DNA from: Aquibium pacificus
GTDB taxonomy: Bacteria > Pseudomonadota > Alphaproteobacteria > Rhizobiales > Rhizobiaceae
Assembly (NCBI RefSeq): GCF_040839445.1
Contig: NZ_JBDPGJ010000003.1
Coordinates: forward strand, 682,001-746,000
DNA length: 64,000 bases
Direction of reading: 5' to 3'
Part shown: in pieces, positions 8,193-17,089 of the stretch
How the letters are laid out: each line of letters opens with the position of its first letter
Numbering within the stretch: the stretch's first letter is position 1
Position numbers and translations under genes: made by a program
The notes under the pieces: generated by a model
What the model was told of the DNA's origin: nothing
Seen by the model: only the letters and a program-made list of their open reading frames with translations
Databases searched by the model: none

Positions 8193-9215
8193 ATGACGAA
8201 TCCGATCGACGCCCTCATTGCCGAAAAAGGCGTGCTCCTTGCCGACGGTGCCACGGGCACCAACCTCTTCGCCATGGGGCTTGAAGCCGGCGATGCGCCG
8301 GAACTCTGGAACGAGAGCGCACCGGCGAAGATCGAGGCGCTGCACCGGGGTTTTGTCGATGCCGGCGCCGACATCATCCTCACCAACTCCTTCGGCGGCA
8401 CGCGCCACCGGCTCAAGTTGCACGGGGCACAGGACCGGGTGTTCGAGCTGAACCGCCGTGCGGCCGAGCTTGCCCGCACGGTCGCGGATGCGTCCGGCCG
8501 CAAGGTGATCGTGGCCGGTTCGGTCGGCCCGACCGGCGAACTCCTCCAGCCGCTCGGCGCGCTGACCTATGACGAGGCGGTAGAGGCCTTCGCCGAACAG
8601 ATCGAGGGTTTGAAGGCCGGCGGCGCGGAGGTGGCCTGGATCGAGACCATGTCCTCGCCCGACGAAATCCGCGCCGCGGCCGAGGCCGCCATCCGCGTCG
8701 GCCTGCCCTACACCTTCACCGCCTCCTTCGACACTGCGGGCCGCACCATGATGGGCCTCGCCCCGAAGAATATCTTCGGCGTCACCGAAGGCCTGTCCGA
8801 ACAACCCGCCGGCATCGGCGCGAATTGCGGCGTCGGCGCCTCCGACATCCTCGCCTCGCTCTTCGACATGACGGCGGCGAAGCCGGACGCCACGGTCATC
8901 GTCAAGGGAAACTGCGGCATACCTGAGTTCCGCGGCGCCGAGATCCACTACTCGGGCACGCCCGAGCTGATGGCGGATTACGTCCGCCTCGCGGTGGACG
9001 GCGGCGCCAGGATCATCGGCGGCTGCTGCGGCACGTCATTCCAGCACCTGGCGGCGATGCGCGAAGCCCTGGACACCCACCATCGCGGCGAGCGCCCGGC
9101 ACTCGACGAGGTCGTGACGCGCATCGGCCCCCTCCGCAACAAGATCGCCGCCAACAGCGGCGCAGGCACCGGCGCCGGCGAAGCGCGCCGCGAAAGACGA
9201 CGTGCGAGGGCGTAA
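8193..9215 (+). CDS. bmt: Betaine-homocysteine S-methyltransferase (BmtB type)
   Basis: The 340-residue protein is a homocysteine S-methyltransferase TIM barrel. It keeps the zinc cysteines: Cys212 in GANCG and Cys278-Cys279 in GGCCGT. The N-terminal DGATGTNLF and the block NSFGGTRHRL are typical. In rhizobia this family (Bmt) transfers a methyl group from glycine betaine to homocysteine, giving methionine and dimethylglycine. The chosen ATG at 8193 starts the conserved sequence; an upstream in-frame Met at 8115 adds 26 unrelated residues. The betaine theme fits the MttB and sox genes further along. Another methyl donor such as S-methylmethionine or DMSP cannot be excluded. Confidence 0.82.
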   Translation: MTNPIDALIAEKGVLLADGATGTNLFAMGLEAGDAPELWNESAPAKIEALHRGFVDAGADIILTNSFGGTRHRLKLHGAQDRVFELNRRAAELARTVADASGRKVIVAGSVGPTGELLQPLGALTYDEAVEAFAEQIEGLKAGGAEVAWIETMSSPDEIRAAAEAAIRVGLPYTFTASFDTAGRTMMGLAPKNIFGVTEGLSEQPAGIGANCGVGASDILASLFDMTAAKPDATVIVKGNCGIPEFRGAEIHYSGTPELMADYVRLAVDGGARIIGGCCGTSFQHLAAMREALDTHHRGERPALDEVVTRIGPLRNKIAANSGAGTGAGEARRERRRARA

Positions 9216-9285
9216 TCGCGAGCGCCTGCTCTCACTTTCCGCTCGAAGGGGCACTTTCTAAGGCGTTTTGGAACGGCCGCGGCGC

Positions 9286-9735
9286 TCAATCGATGCGGCC
9301 GTGAACCTGCCGCCGGGTCAGCACGGTGAAATAGAACTTCTCGCGTTCCGCCAGCCATGCGTAGGCGCAAGGCCAGCTTGCCGGGTCCATCACCGGCAGC
9401 GGCAGATTGGTGAGGTGGCAGCAGCCTTTGAAGTCTCTCAACCCGGCGCCGAGCGCGGCGCCGAGTTCCGGCTCGTGCGCCGACAGCCGGTGCTGCGTCG
9501 TCCGATAGCCCTCGCCGCGCGGTCCCCTCACGAACAGCCCGACGCTGCGATTGGTCAGATAGAGCGAGATGACGAGATCCTCGCCGACGGGTCGCCAGCG
9601 TGACCAGAGGCTTCCGTGTTCGATCCGGACGGGCTTCCGCATGGCGACATATCCGTTCCAGAACCGCTTGATCTCGGCCGCCGAGATCGAGCGCAGCCGG
9701 CTGTGCGCGATGTCCCATTCGTGCAGTTCGCCCAT
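9286..9735 (-). CDS. Conserved-looking hypothetical protein, 149 aa
   Basis: I do not recognise a family. The frame from ATG 9735 gives 149 residues with a well-mixed composition, including a mid segment ISLYLTNRSVGLFVRGPRGE that looks like beta strands and an LPLPVMDP turn. Coding seems likely because the frame is free of the Arg-rich composition seen in shadow frames here. A longer in-frame start at 9876 adds 47 low-complexity residues and is not favoured. The gene stands alone, convergent with bmt. Confidence 0.55.
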   Translation of the reverse strand: MGELHEWDIAHSRLRSISAAEIKRFWNGYVAMRKPVRIEHGSLWSRWRPVGEDLVISLYLTNRSVGLFVRGPRGEGYRTTQHRLSAHEPELGAALGAGLRDFKGCCHLTNLPLPVMDPASWPCAYAWLAEREKFYFTVLTRRQVHGRID

Positions 9736-9918
9736 CGTCGTCCGTCCGTCCTCGCAGCCGCGATCGGCAGAGGATGGCCCCGGAGGCACGCGCGTACAAG
9801 CCTGCCGCGGCCACGGAAACGGCCGACGGTGCATCGAGCCCCGCCGGCCGGCCCCACTCGCCCGCGAAAGGCGCACGGATAACCGCCGCGGTCAGCGGCC
9901 CGCGCGCCCCGACCGCCA

Positions 9919-11937
9919 CTACCGCTTCGTGTCGAGCGCCGAGGCGAGGCGCACGAGCTGGAGGAACTCCGCGCGGTAGCCGAACGGGTCGGCGCCGCGC
10001 GCGGCGGTGGCGATTTCCGTGATCCGGTCGTAGCCGAAACCGGCTGTCTGGTCGGTATTCCTGAGCTTCTGCCCGAAGGCTGCGACCGCCACGGAGAAGC
10101 GCTGGTCGGTGCTGGCCTGCGCCAGGGAGGCGATTTCGTTAGCCGGCGTCACCGGCGTCTCGATGAGCTTCGAAATGTCCTCGCCGGGCAGCTTGTAGCG
10201 GATCTTCACGAAGGCATATTCCTCCCCGTGGGCGATGCCGGTCGCGTTGTCGGTCGCAGCCTCGCCGTAGCGCAGGTCGTCGATCATGCGCGCCGGGCTG
10301 CCCGCAGGCGTGATCTCGTAGATCGCGGTAACCGAATGGCCCGAGCCGATGTCGCCCGCGTCGACGCGGTCGTTGTTGAAGTCCTCGCGCGCCAGCGCCC
10401 GCGTCTCGTAGCCGATCAACCGGTATTCGGCGACGGCAGCAGGATTGAACTCGACCTGGATCTTCACGTCCTTGGCGATCGGAAAGAGCGTCGAGGACGC
10501 CTCCTGCACCAGCGTCTTCTCGGCCTCCGCCAGCGTGTCGATATAGGCAGCCGTGCCGTTGCCGTTCTGGGCGATCGTCTGCATCATCTGGTCGTTGTAG
10601 TTGCCCCGGCCGAAGCCGAAGACCGAAAGGAAAACATCGCTCTGGCGCTTGTCCTCGATCAGGCGCTTCAAGTCTTCGTCAGAGGTCTGCCCGACGTTGA
10701 AATCGCCGTCGGTGGCCAGCAACACGCGGTTCACCCCGCCCTCGACGAAGTTCTCCGACGCCAGCCGGTAGGCCTCGCGCAGACCAGCCTCGCCCGCCGT
10801 CGAGCCGCCGGCATCGAGCCGGTCGAGCGCGGCCAGGATCTTTGATTTCTCCGACCCTTTGGTCGGCTCGAGCACGGTTCCCGCGCTGCCGGCATAGGTC
10901 ACGATCGAGATCGTGTCCTTTTCCGTCATCCGCTCGACCAGCAGCCGGAACGCGCTTTTGAGCAGCGGCAGCTTGTCGGGCTGGTTCATAGAACCGGACG
11001 TGTCGATCAGGAAGACGAGGTTCGAGGCCGGCCGCACCGCCGGCTGCACGTCGTAGCCTTTGATCGCTACGTGCATCAGCTTGGTGTGCTCGTTCCACGG
11101 CGTCGGCATGACGCTCACTGTGGAGTTGAACGGCACGTCTGCGCTTTCCGGCCCCTTCCAGTCGTAGGGGAAGTAATTGACCATCTCCTCGACCCGCACC
11201 GTGTCGGCCTGCGGCAGGATGCCGTTCTTCAGCGAGGCGCGGACGAAGGAATAGGAGGTCGTGTCGACGTCGATGGAGAAGGTCGAGACCGGGTTCTCCT
11301 GAACCGACTTCACCGGGTTGGTGTCGAAGGCTTCGATGCGGTCGCGGTTCTCCTCCGCCTGTGGGAGCATGTCGGGAGGCGCGACGATGCCGGCCGGCGC
11401 GGGAGGGGCGGCCGACAATTTCGCGGCGCCGCCTTCGACGTCGCGCAGCGCCCGTGTCTGGGCCATCGGCGCCGAGGCCTGCGGCACGACCGCATCCAAT
11501 GTGGAACTCTCTTCCGCCGCCCGCTGTTCGACCGCGGGTTCGGAGACCGTCAGATCCCGCGGGATCTCCGCCGTCTCCTGCCGCTCGCGCTCGCCCGCTT
11601 TGCCGGCTTGCGTGCGCCCGCCGCCGTCGACGAAGACGCTGCTCCCGCCGCGCGACAGTGGTCCCTCGGCGAGGAGATAATAGGCGGCGTAGCCTGCGAT
11701 CGGCAGCGCCAGCACGCTGGCGATCGCCGGGGTCGAGAGAAACTTGCGGTCCATGATCCTGCTCCAAAGCCTCGTTGCTCTGGTGCTGTGACGAACCGGC
11801 CCGGACGATCCTTGGGTCGCCGCGGAAGAATTTTCGTCGAACGCCTCCATCGCGGCGACCAGCGTCCGCTCGCGCGCCGCTTCGTCGGGCCTCGGTGGCT
11901 GCGCGCCGCGCAGGATGTCGAACTCGTCCCTTGCCAT
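9919..11937 (-). CDS. Membrane-anchored von Willebrand factor A protein (YfbK-like, DUF3520)
   Basis: The 672-residue protein starts with a cytoplasmic segment of about 65 residues, then one transmembrane span (about 69-90), a long disordered linker, the vWF_A N-terminal domain (NPVSTFSIDVDTTSYSFVR near 216), and a VWA domain with a complete MIDAS motif DTSGS (312-316). A DUF3520-type C-terminal domain ends it. This architecture is the YfbK/YfbK-like family, whose role is unknown but which is often encoded after an ECF sigma factor. Here only 2 bp separate the two genes. The N-terminal segment could contact the sigma factor as an anti-sigma-like domain. An internal ATG at 11754 with GGAG upstream is an alternative start. 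Confidence 0.87.
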   Translation of the reverse strand: MARDEFDILRGAQPPRPDEAARERTLVAAMEAFDENSSAATQGSSGPVRHSTRATRLWSRIMDRKFLSTPAIASVLALPIAGYAAYYLLAEGPLSRGGSSVFVDGGGRTQAGKAGERERQETAEIPRDLTVSEPAVEQRAAEESSTLDAVVPQASAPMAQTRALRDVEGGAAKLSAAPPAPAGIVAPPDMLPQAEENRDRIEAFDTNPVKSVQENPVSTFSIDVDTTSYSFVRASLKNGILPQADTVRVEEMVNYFPYDWKGPESADVPFNSTVSVMPTPWNEHTKLMHVAIKGYDVQPAVRPASNLVFLIDTSGSMNQPDKLPLLKSAFRLLVERMTEKDTISIVTYAGSAGTVLEPTKGSEKSKILAALDRLDAGGSTAGEAGLREAYRLASENFVEGGVNRVLLATDGDFNVGQTSDEDLKRLIEDKRQSDVFLSVFGFGRGNYNDQMMQTIAQNGNGTAAYIDTLAEAEKTLVQEASSTLFPIAKDVKIQVEFNPAAVAEYRLIGYETRALAREDFNNDRVDAGDIGSGHSVTAIYEITPAGSPARMIDDLRYGEAATDNATGIAHGEEYAFVKIRYKLPGEDISKLIETPVTPANEIASLAQASTDQRFSVAVAAFGQKLRNTDQTAGFGYDRITEIATAARGADPFGYRAEFLQLVRLASALDTKR
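11786..11818 (-). promoter_or_regulatory. Internal copy of the sigma-gene promoter-like element, inside VWA gene
   Basis: Read on the reverse strand this is GACCCAAGGA-N15-CGTCACAG, the same two blocks with the same spacing as the element in front of the sigma gene (12507-12539). It lies in the coding region of the VWA protein, 32 bp upstream of an internal ATG (11754) that has its own GGAG. It could be an internal promoter, or a chance result of codon constraint. Confidence 0.3.
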
Positions 11938-11939
11938 GG

Positions 11940-12500
11940 TCAGTCTTCCCCGGCTTGAGACATCAGCGTCTTCAGCCGCTTCTTCGCTTCGTGGATGTGC
12001 CACGACACCGTCGCTTCGGCGCATCCCATGACGTCCGAGGCCGCCTCGTGGGTCAGGCCCTCGCCGTAGACCAGGAGCACGGCCTCGCACTGCTTGGGTG
12101 GAAGCAGGCGCACCGCGTCCCACAAACGATCGACAGCGTCTTCCGGCTCCGGCTCGGCGGCCGCGTCCGACAGCGCGTGCACGGCGTAGGCCCACGTCCT
12201 CGCGCTCTCGCGCGAAAGTTTGCGTCCGTGGTCGCGCGCCGCGTTGAGCGTCAGCTGGTAGAGCCAGGTCGTGAATCGGCCCTCGCCGCGAAAGCCCCGG
12301 ACCGACTTGCCGAGCCTGACGCAAACCTCCTGCGCGATGTCTTCCGCGTCCGCCTTGCGGCCACACCAGCGCCAGGCCACCCGGTAGATGAAGTCGTAGT
12401 GCTGCTCGACCAGCCGCGCGAAGGCCGCGCGATCGCCATCGCGCGCAAGCGCGAGCAGTTCGCGGTCTTCCGGTTCGGCTCCTGCCAGCATCGCCTTCAT
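11940..12500 (-). CDS. ECF-type RNA polymerase sigma factor
   Basis: The protein (186 residues from ATG 12500) has sigma-70 region 2 (about 20-85, with DAEDIAQEVCVRL) and region 4 (about 125-175, with EAASDVMGCAEATVSWHIHEAKKRL as the helix-turn-helix region). It is a group IV sigma factor, probably controlling a cell-envelope or stress response. It is followed at 2 bp by the VWA membrane protein, a frequent pairing. GTG 12506 and ATG 12491 are alternative starts. A promoter-like element ends 6 bp before the GTG, so the mRNA may have little or no leader. Confidence 0.9.
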   Translation of the reverse strand: MKAMLAGAEPEDRELLALARDGDRAAFARLVEQHYDFIYRVAWRWCGRKADAEDIAQEVCVRLGKSVRGFRGEGRFTTWLYQLTLNAARDHGRKLSRESARTWAYAVHALSDAAAEPEPEDAVDRLWDAVRLLPPKQCEAVLLVYGEGLTHEAASDVMGCAEATVSWHIHEAKKRLKTLMSQAGED

Positions 12501-12506
12501 TCGCAC

Positions 12507-12539
12507 CTGTGACGAAGCGGAAACGGCATTCCTTGGGTC
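12507..12539 (-). promoter_or_regulatory. Candidate autoregulated ECF promoter of the sigma gene
   Basis: On the reverse strand the blocks GACCCAAGGA and CGTCACAG are separated by 15 bp. They resemble an ECF promoter, whose -35 usually contains GGAA or AAGGA-like bases and whose -10 contains CGTC. The -10 block ends just before the start codons. A second copy with identical spacing is present at 11786-11818. Confidence 0.45.
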
Positions 12540-12555
12540 GGCCGCAAGAAAATCC

Positions 12556-13104
12556 CTACGCGACCCTTGCGGGGTTTCCCCGCACGGTCGCTCCCTCGGG
12601 CACGTCCTTCGTCACCACCGAGCCGGCGCCGACGATCGCCCGGTCGCCGATCGTCACGCCGGGCAGGATGATGGCGCCGCCTCCGATCCAGACATCCTCG
12701 CCGATCGTCACCGGCCTCGCCTGCTCCAGGCCTGCCGCGCGCCTCACCGGGTCCCGGTGATGGTCGGCGCAGTAGATCTGCACCGCCGGCCCGAGCATCG
12801 TCCGTCTCCCGATCGACACCCTCGCCGAATCGAGGATGACGCAGCCGGCATTGATGAACACGCCATCCGCCAGGAAGATGTTGAAACCATAGGGACAATG
12901 GAATGGCGCCTCGATCAGCACATCCGTTCCCACGCCGCCGAAAAGCGCCGCGAGCAAGGGTGCGATCGGCCCGCGCGCGTCCGGCGCCAGTGTGTTGTGT
13001 GAATGCACCGCGGCCTTCGCCGTCTCGCGCAGCGCGTCGAGTTCCGGGTCGACGCAGGTGTACCACTCGCCGGCCGCCATCTTCTCGCGTTCAGTTGATG
13101 TCAT
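12556..13104 (-). CDS. Maltose/galactoside O-acetyltransferase-like hexapeptide enzyme
   Basis: The 182-residue protein has an N-terminal Mac domain (EREKMAAGEWYTCVDPEL) and a left-handed beta-helix of hexapeptide repeats (VTIGEDVWIGGGAIILPGV, IGDRAIVGAGSVV), ending in GNPARV as is usual for this family. The catalytic His in ADHHRDP is present. It uses acetyl-CoA to acetylate a sugar or related alcohol. The start at ATG 13104 is chosen because the conserved Mac domain begins there. It is divergent from the cyclase gene. Confidence 0.88.
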   Translation of the reverse strand: MTSTEREKMAAGEWYTCVDPELDALRETAKAAVHSHNTLAPDARGPIAPLLAALFGGVGTDVLIEAPFHCPYGFNIFLADGVFINAGCVILDSARVSIGRRTMLGPAVQIYCADHHRDPVRRAAGLEQARPVTIGEDVWIGGGAIILPGVTIGDRAIVGAGSVVTKDVPEGATVRGNPARVA

Positions 13105-13235
13105 GAGACCTCCCGGCGGTCTTGTGGAAGGCATGGTCCGGAACCACATAGGAGCCGGGTCGGAAAGCGCCGGCTCCCGTCCCTCGCCCCGCCCACGCCC
13201 GGTCTGATGGACACCTCCCGCATGCGTCGGTATCT

Positions 13236-15029
13236 ATGAATGGAATCGCAGAACAGGGAAAGGCCGCAAGCGTGAGCCAGCTTCGCGTGCAGCGCCGGCT
13301 CGCGGCGATCCTGGTGGCCGACGTCGTCGGCTACAGCCGAATGATGCGCGCCGACGAGAGCGCCACGCTCGAAAGGCTGATGCGCCTGCGGCGCGAACTG
13401 ATCGACCCCAAGCTCGACGAATATGGCGGCCGGCTGGTCAAGTCGACTGGGGACGGCTTTCTCGGCGAATTCCCGAGTGCCGTCGACGCGGTGCAATACG
13501 CCGTCGACCTTCAGCGCGAGATCAGGCGCCGCAACGTCGACGTCGAGGCCGACGAGCGCATGGACCTACGCATCGGCATAAACGTCGGCGACGTGGTCGT
13601 GGAGGGCGACGACCTCTACGGCGACGGCGTCAACGTGGCCGCGCGCATCGAGGGTATCGCACAGGCCGGCGGCATCTGCATCTCGGCCACCGTCCACGAC
13701 CAGGTTAAGGACAAGCTCGACCTCTCCTTCGAGGATCGGGGTCTGCGCGAGGTGAAGAACCTGTCCGAGCCCGTGCGCACCTACAGCGTCGGGCTTGACG
13801 AGCCCGGCGAGAATACGTCCGGCGCCCGGCGCATGATCATCGCCGACACGCCCTCGATAGCGGTTCTTCCCTTCGACAACATGAGCGGCGATTCGGACCA
13901 GGATTATTTTTCCGACGGCATCACCGAAGACATCATCACCGACCTGTCGAAACTGTCGTCCCTGATGGTCATCGCGCGCAACTCCTCCTTCACCTACAAG
14001 GGCCGCGCGGTGGACGTTAAGCAGGTCGCCCGCGACCTCGGCGTGCGGCACGTGCTGGAAGGCAGCGTCCGCAAGGCAGGCAACCGCGTTCGAGTCACCG
14101 CGCAGCTGATCGACGGCGCCACCGGCGGACACGTCTGGGCGGAGCGTTACGATCGCGTGCTGGAAGACATCTTCGCCATCCAGGACGAGATCACCATGAA
14201 CATCGTCCAGGAGCTGAAGGTCCGTCTGAAGCTCGAGGAGAAGGATCGCATCGGTGGGCGGGCCTCGCCGAACGTGGAGGCCTATGACCTGACGCTGCGC
14301 GGCCGCGACCTCCTGGGCAAGGTGAACCGCGAACGGCTCATGGAAGCCTCGAAGCTGTTCGAGCAGGCCGTCAAGCTCGATCCCGGCCTGACCTTCGCAC
14401 GCTCCGGCCTCGCCTTCGCCAACATCCTGGCCTACGTCAACAACTGGACGGAACACCCGAAAGAGACACTGGAATTCGCCCTCGCCACGGCCCGCAAGGC
14501 GGTCGAACTCGGCCCCGACGACGCCCTGGCGCATCGCGCGCTCGCCGTCACCTTGCTGTGGGAGCGCGACATGGACAAGGCGGCCGCCGTCCTCGACAAG
14601 GCGGCGGAACTGAGCCCCGGCGACGCGGAAACGCTTGTCACGCGCGGCAACATGCTCGTCTACCTGCACCAGCCGGACGAGGCGATCGCCAATCTCGAGA
14701 AGGCGATGGTGCTGAACCCGCGCTATCCGGACATGTGGCTGCATTTCCTCGGCCACGCGCATTTCATGCGCGGGGATTACGAGATGGCTGCCAAGATCCT
14801 GCGCGAACGCATTGCCCTTTGTCCCGAAACCGACATCTCGCGGGTCATGCTCGCCTCCGCCTGCGGCCACCTCGGCCTGTTCGACGAGGCGCGGGCTGTC
14901 TGGAGGGACGTGTTCCGCGTCAATCCCAGCTATTCGCTCGAACACCGCGGCCGCGTGCTTCCCTACAAGGACCCCGCCGACTGGGAGCGAGTGCTCGAAG
15001 GCCTCGCCAAGGCGGGACTGCCGGATTAG
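13236..15029 (+). CDS. Class III adenylate/guanylate cyclase with TolB-like and TPR regions
   Basis: The 597-residue protein has a class III nucleotide cyclase domain (about 18-190) with the metal Asp in LVADVVGYS and in KSTGDGFLGEF/INVGDVVVEGDDLYGDGVN. A TolB-like/FlgO-type module (IAVLPFDNMSGDSDQDYFSDGITEDI, about 210-330) follows, and then several TPR repeats (about 365-590). This cyclase-TolB-TPR form is expanded in Rhizobiales. It would make cAMP or cGMP in the cytoplasm in response to an unknown signal, with the TPRs as a protein-interaction arm. Confidence 0.9.
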   Translation: MNGIAEQGKAASVSQLRVQRRLAAILVADVVGYSRMMRADESATLERLMRLRRELIDPKLDEYGGRLVKSTGDGFLGEFPSAVDAVQYAVDLQREIRRRNVDVEADERMDLRIGINVGDVVVEGDDLYGDGVNVAARIEGIAQAGGICISATVHDQVKDKLDLSFEDRGLREVKNLSEPVRTYSVGLDEPGENTSGARRMIIADTPSIAVLPFDNMSGDSDQDYFSDGITEDIITDLSKLSSLMVIARNSSFTYKGRAVDVKQVARDLGVRHVLEGSVRKAGNRVRVTAQLIDGATGGHVWAERYDRVLEDIFAIQDEITMNIVQELKVRLKLEEKDRIGGRASPNVEAYDLTLRGRDLLGKVNRERLMEASKLFEQAVKLDPGLTFARSGLAFANILAYVNNWTEHPKETLEFALATARKAVELGPDDALAHRALAVTLLWERDMDKAAAVLDKAAELSPGDAETLVTRGNMLVYLHQPDEAIANLEKAMVLNPRYPDMWLHFLGHAHFMRGDYEMAAKILRERIALCPETDISRVMLASACGHLGLFDEARAVWRDVFRVNPSYSLEHRGRVLPYKDPADWERVLEGLAKAGLPD

Positions 15030-15033
15030 CGCT

Positions 15034-15732
15034 TCACAACCCTGCGAAAGCCGCCATGTGGAACGCCTGCTGTTCGGCTGAATAGCGGTGCTGCGCGCCG
15101 AAGGGACAGGCGTTCCGGTCGAGGCACCCGAACGACCGGCAGTCGCCACCGCCCGGCGACCGGACATGATCGACGCATCCGGCGTAGTCGAAACTCTCGA
15201 TCGAATGGGCGGCGACCGGACAGGCTTTGAGGCACGGCTTTGCCGCGCAGGCGTCGCAGAGGTGAACAGGCGCCCTCGCCCCATCATCGTGGATGGCGAA
15301 GACCGCCGCGAGTGGCTCGCCAAACAGCAGTGCACCCCGGTAGGCGTGCCAGAGCCCGTACTCGGGATGCATGAGGATGCCGAGAGGCGAGGGCTTGAGC
15401 CCTTCCGCCCGCATCGCCCATTGCTGGAACGGCAGGTAGGGCCGGTCGGACGGAAAGACGGCTTTCGCCCCGAACTGCCCCGCCACACCATCTAGAACCT
15501 CGCGCGACCACGCATCGAGTGGATTTGCGAGCGACGAAGGCCGTACCCCTCGCCAGCGCGAGAAATGCGGCCAGACCGCTCCGCCGGCATGCCCGACGAG
15601 CAGCACGCATGCCGCCGGACGGCCATCGATCCCGACGGGGGCTTCCGCGGGATCGAGGTCGACGCAACCGCGCGCGATCAGCCCGTGAACGTCGAGCGCT
15701 GCGGCCAGAGCGGCGGGATCGATCGCGGCCAT
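15034..15732 (-). CDS. Ferredoxin-like 4Fe-4S protein, QueG-like C-terminal cluster region
   Basis: The 232-residue protein has a C-terminal cysteine array: CDACAAKPCLKACPV, followed by single Cys residues in AGCVDHV, GDCRSFGC and NACPFG. This fits a double 4Fe-4S cluster. The N-terminal part has no clear cofactor motif. Family members are annotated as ferredoxin or iron-sulfur proteins of unknown partner. It is convergent with the cyclase, with only 4 bp between stop codons. Its function is not evident. Confidence 0.75.
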   Translation of the reverse strand: MAAIDPAALAAALDVHGLIARGCVDLDPAEAPVGIDGRPAACVLLVGHAGGAVWPHFSRWRGVRPSSLANPLDAWSREVLDGVAGQFGAKAVFPSDRPYLPFQQWAMRAEGLKPSPLGILMHPEYGLWHAYRGALLFGEPLAAVFAIHDDGARAPVHLCDACAAKPCLKACPVAAHSIESFDYAGCVDHVRSPGGGDCRSFGCLDRNACPFGAQHRYSAEQQAFHMAAFAGL

Positions 15733-15760
15733 CCCCTTACGGCCTCCCGCTTCGCGCCGG

Positions 15761-16492
15761 TCAGGCCGCCAGCGTCTCGTCGAGCAGCATGATCAGCCGC
15801 TTCCAGTGACGCTCCGCGCCGGCCGCGTCGAACACGGAATGGTCGGGCACGCACCAGCCATGCTTCATGCCGACATAGTTCTCGATGACGTGGTCGACCT
15901 CCGCCTCGCGCAGCGTCCGCTCCAGAAGCCCCGCCTGCTCGGGCGGAAAGGAGCCGTCGACGCCGGCCGCGCCGACATAGATACGGCCCTTCATGTCGGT
16001 AGCGCGCCGGTGCGGGCTGTCCTCGGCGTCCGTCGCGAGGTTGCCGCCATGGAAGCTGGCCGCGGCGGCGATGCGATCGGGATAGGCCCCGGCGGCGTTC
16101 AGCGCGCGCGCCCCGCCCATGCAGTAGCCCGTGACGCCTGCCGGGCCGGAAAATCCCTCCGCCGACAGCGCGTCGAGGAAGGCGCCGGTATCGGCAATGG
16201 TTTTGGCCTGCGTCGTCTCGCGCATCATGCCGAAGAGCTGCGCCTTCTTGTCGTCGTCGGCAAACGCTTTGGTGTCGAATTCGGGCTTGTCCGCGAACCG
16301 GTAGAACAGGTCGGGCACGAGCACGGCATATCCCGCCGCGACCAGCCGTCCCGCCATCTCGTCCAGCGCCGGGCGAAGCCCGAAAATGTCCATGTAGAGG
16401 ATGACGGCGGCTTTCGCCTCACCGTTCGGCGTGAACAGGCCGGCCCGGCATGTGCCGTCGGCGGTTTGGATCTTGATCATGCGCTTGGTCAA
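15761..16492 (-). CDS. Dienelactone hydrolase family protein
   Basis: The 243-residue alpha/beta hydrolase has the cysteine nucleophile elbow GYCMGG (about 120), an Asp in GAAGVDGSF and the His in VGMKHGW near the C-terminus, as in dienelactone hydrolases. It probably hydrolyses an ester or lactone in the cytoplasm. The start is TTG at 16492: AAGGAG lies 6 bp upstream of it, while the next Met (ATG 16480) is 18 bp from that ribosome-binding site. It lies 28 bp upstream of the ferredoxin-like gene on the same strand. Confidence 0.87.
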   Translation of the reverse strand: MTKRMIKIQTADGTCRAGLFTPNGEAKAAVILYMDIFGLRPALDEMAGRLVAAGYAVLVPDLFYRFADKPEFDTKAFADDDKKAQLFGMMRETTQAKTIADTGAFLDALSAEGFSGPAGVTGYCMGGARALNAAGAYPDRIAAAASFHGGNLATDAEDSPHRRATDMKGRIYVGAAGVDGSFPPEQAGLLERTLREAEVDHVIENYVGMKHGWCVPDHSVFDAAGAERHWKRLIMLLDETLAA

Positions 16493-16573
16493 GGCGGGCT
16501 CCTTCCGGTTGCACCGCCTTTTCGCATCACGCCGCCCGAAGGTTCAAGGGCGCTCCGTTGGCCGAAGCCGATT

Positions 16574-17089
16574 TCAGGCGCGGGCGTCGCTCCTCGGCTT
16601 CACCATGCGCGTCAGCACGTCGGTCTTCGCGACGAAATGCTGCCACAGCGCTCCAGCGGCATGGATGACGACCACCGCGATAAGGACCGGCTTGGCAAGC
16701 TCGTGAACCTCGCCCGCTTCGGGAATTCCGCCGAACCACGCGATCGCTCCGCTGATCGGCATGCCGAAGATCGCAAGGTAGAGTACAGCATGCGCTGTAT
16801 GCGCGATCGCCTTCTGGACATTGCTTTCGCCGGCGGGCGCGGGTGGCGCGCCGTAGCGGAAACGCAGAATGAGCCGGATCGCCGCGAGGACGAGCACGGT
16901 CAGCCCGATATAGACATGGATGTTCGCGTCGAAAATGGCCGCGTCCGTGGGCGTCGCGCCCTGGCGATAGGCGCGGTAGGCCGAGACGATGTCCTCCCCG
17001 AAGACGAGTTGGAAAACGAAGAGGGCCGCTATGACCCAATGGAGGATGATCTGGGCGGTCGTATACCCTGCGGGACGGGCGACGGACAT
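16574..17089 (-). CDS. Cytochrome b561 family protein
   Basis: The 171-residue protein has four transmembrane helices with conserved histidines (ILHWVIAALF, NIHVYIGL, HTAHAVLYL, VIHAAGALWQHF), as expected for a dihaem b-type cytochrome of the bacterial b561 family. It could pass electrons from the quinone pool to a periplasmic acceptor such as superoxide or a peroxidase. The ATG at 17089 has GGAGAAG upstream. It sits upstream of the dienelactone hydrolase on the same strand with an 81 bp gap. Confidence 0.87.
   Translation of the reverse strand: MSVARPAGYTTAQIILHWVIAALFVFQLVFGEDIVSAYRAYRQGATPTDAAIFDANIHVYIGLTVLVLAAIRLILRFRYGAPPAPAGESNVQKAIAHTAHAVLYLAIFGMPISGAIAWFGGIPEAGEVHELAKPVLIAVVVIHAAGALWQHFVAKTDVLTRMVKPRSDARA

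Noticed and set aside
11071..11958. Forward open frame opposite the VWA gene
   Set aside because: His/Arg-rich shadow composition, no motif, fully inside the well-supported VWA and sigma genes.
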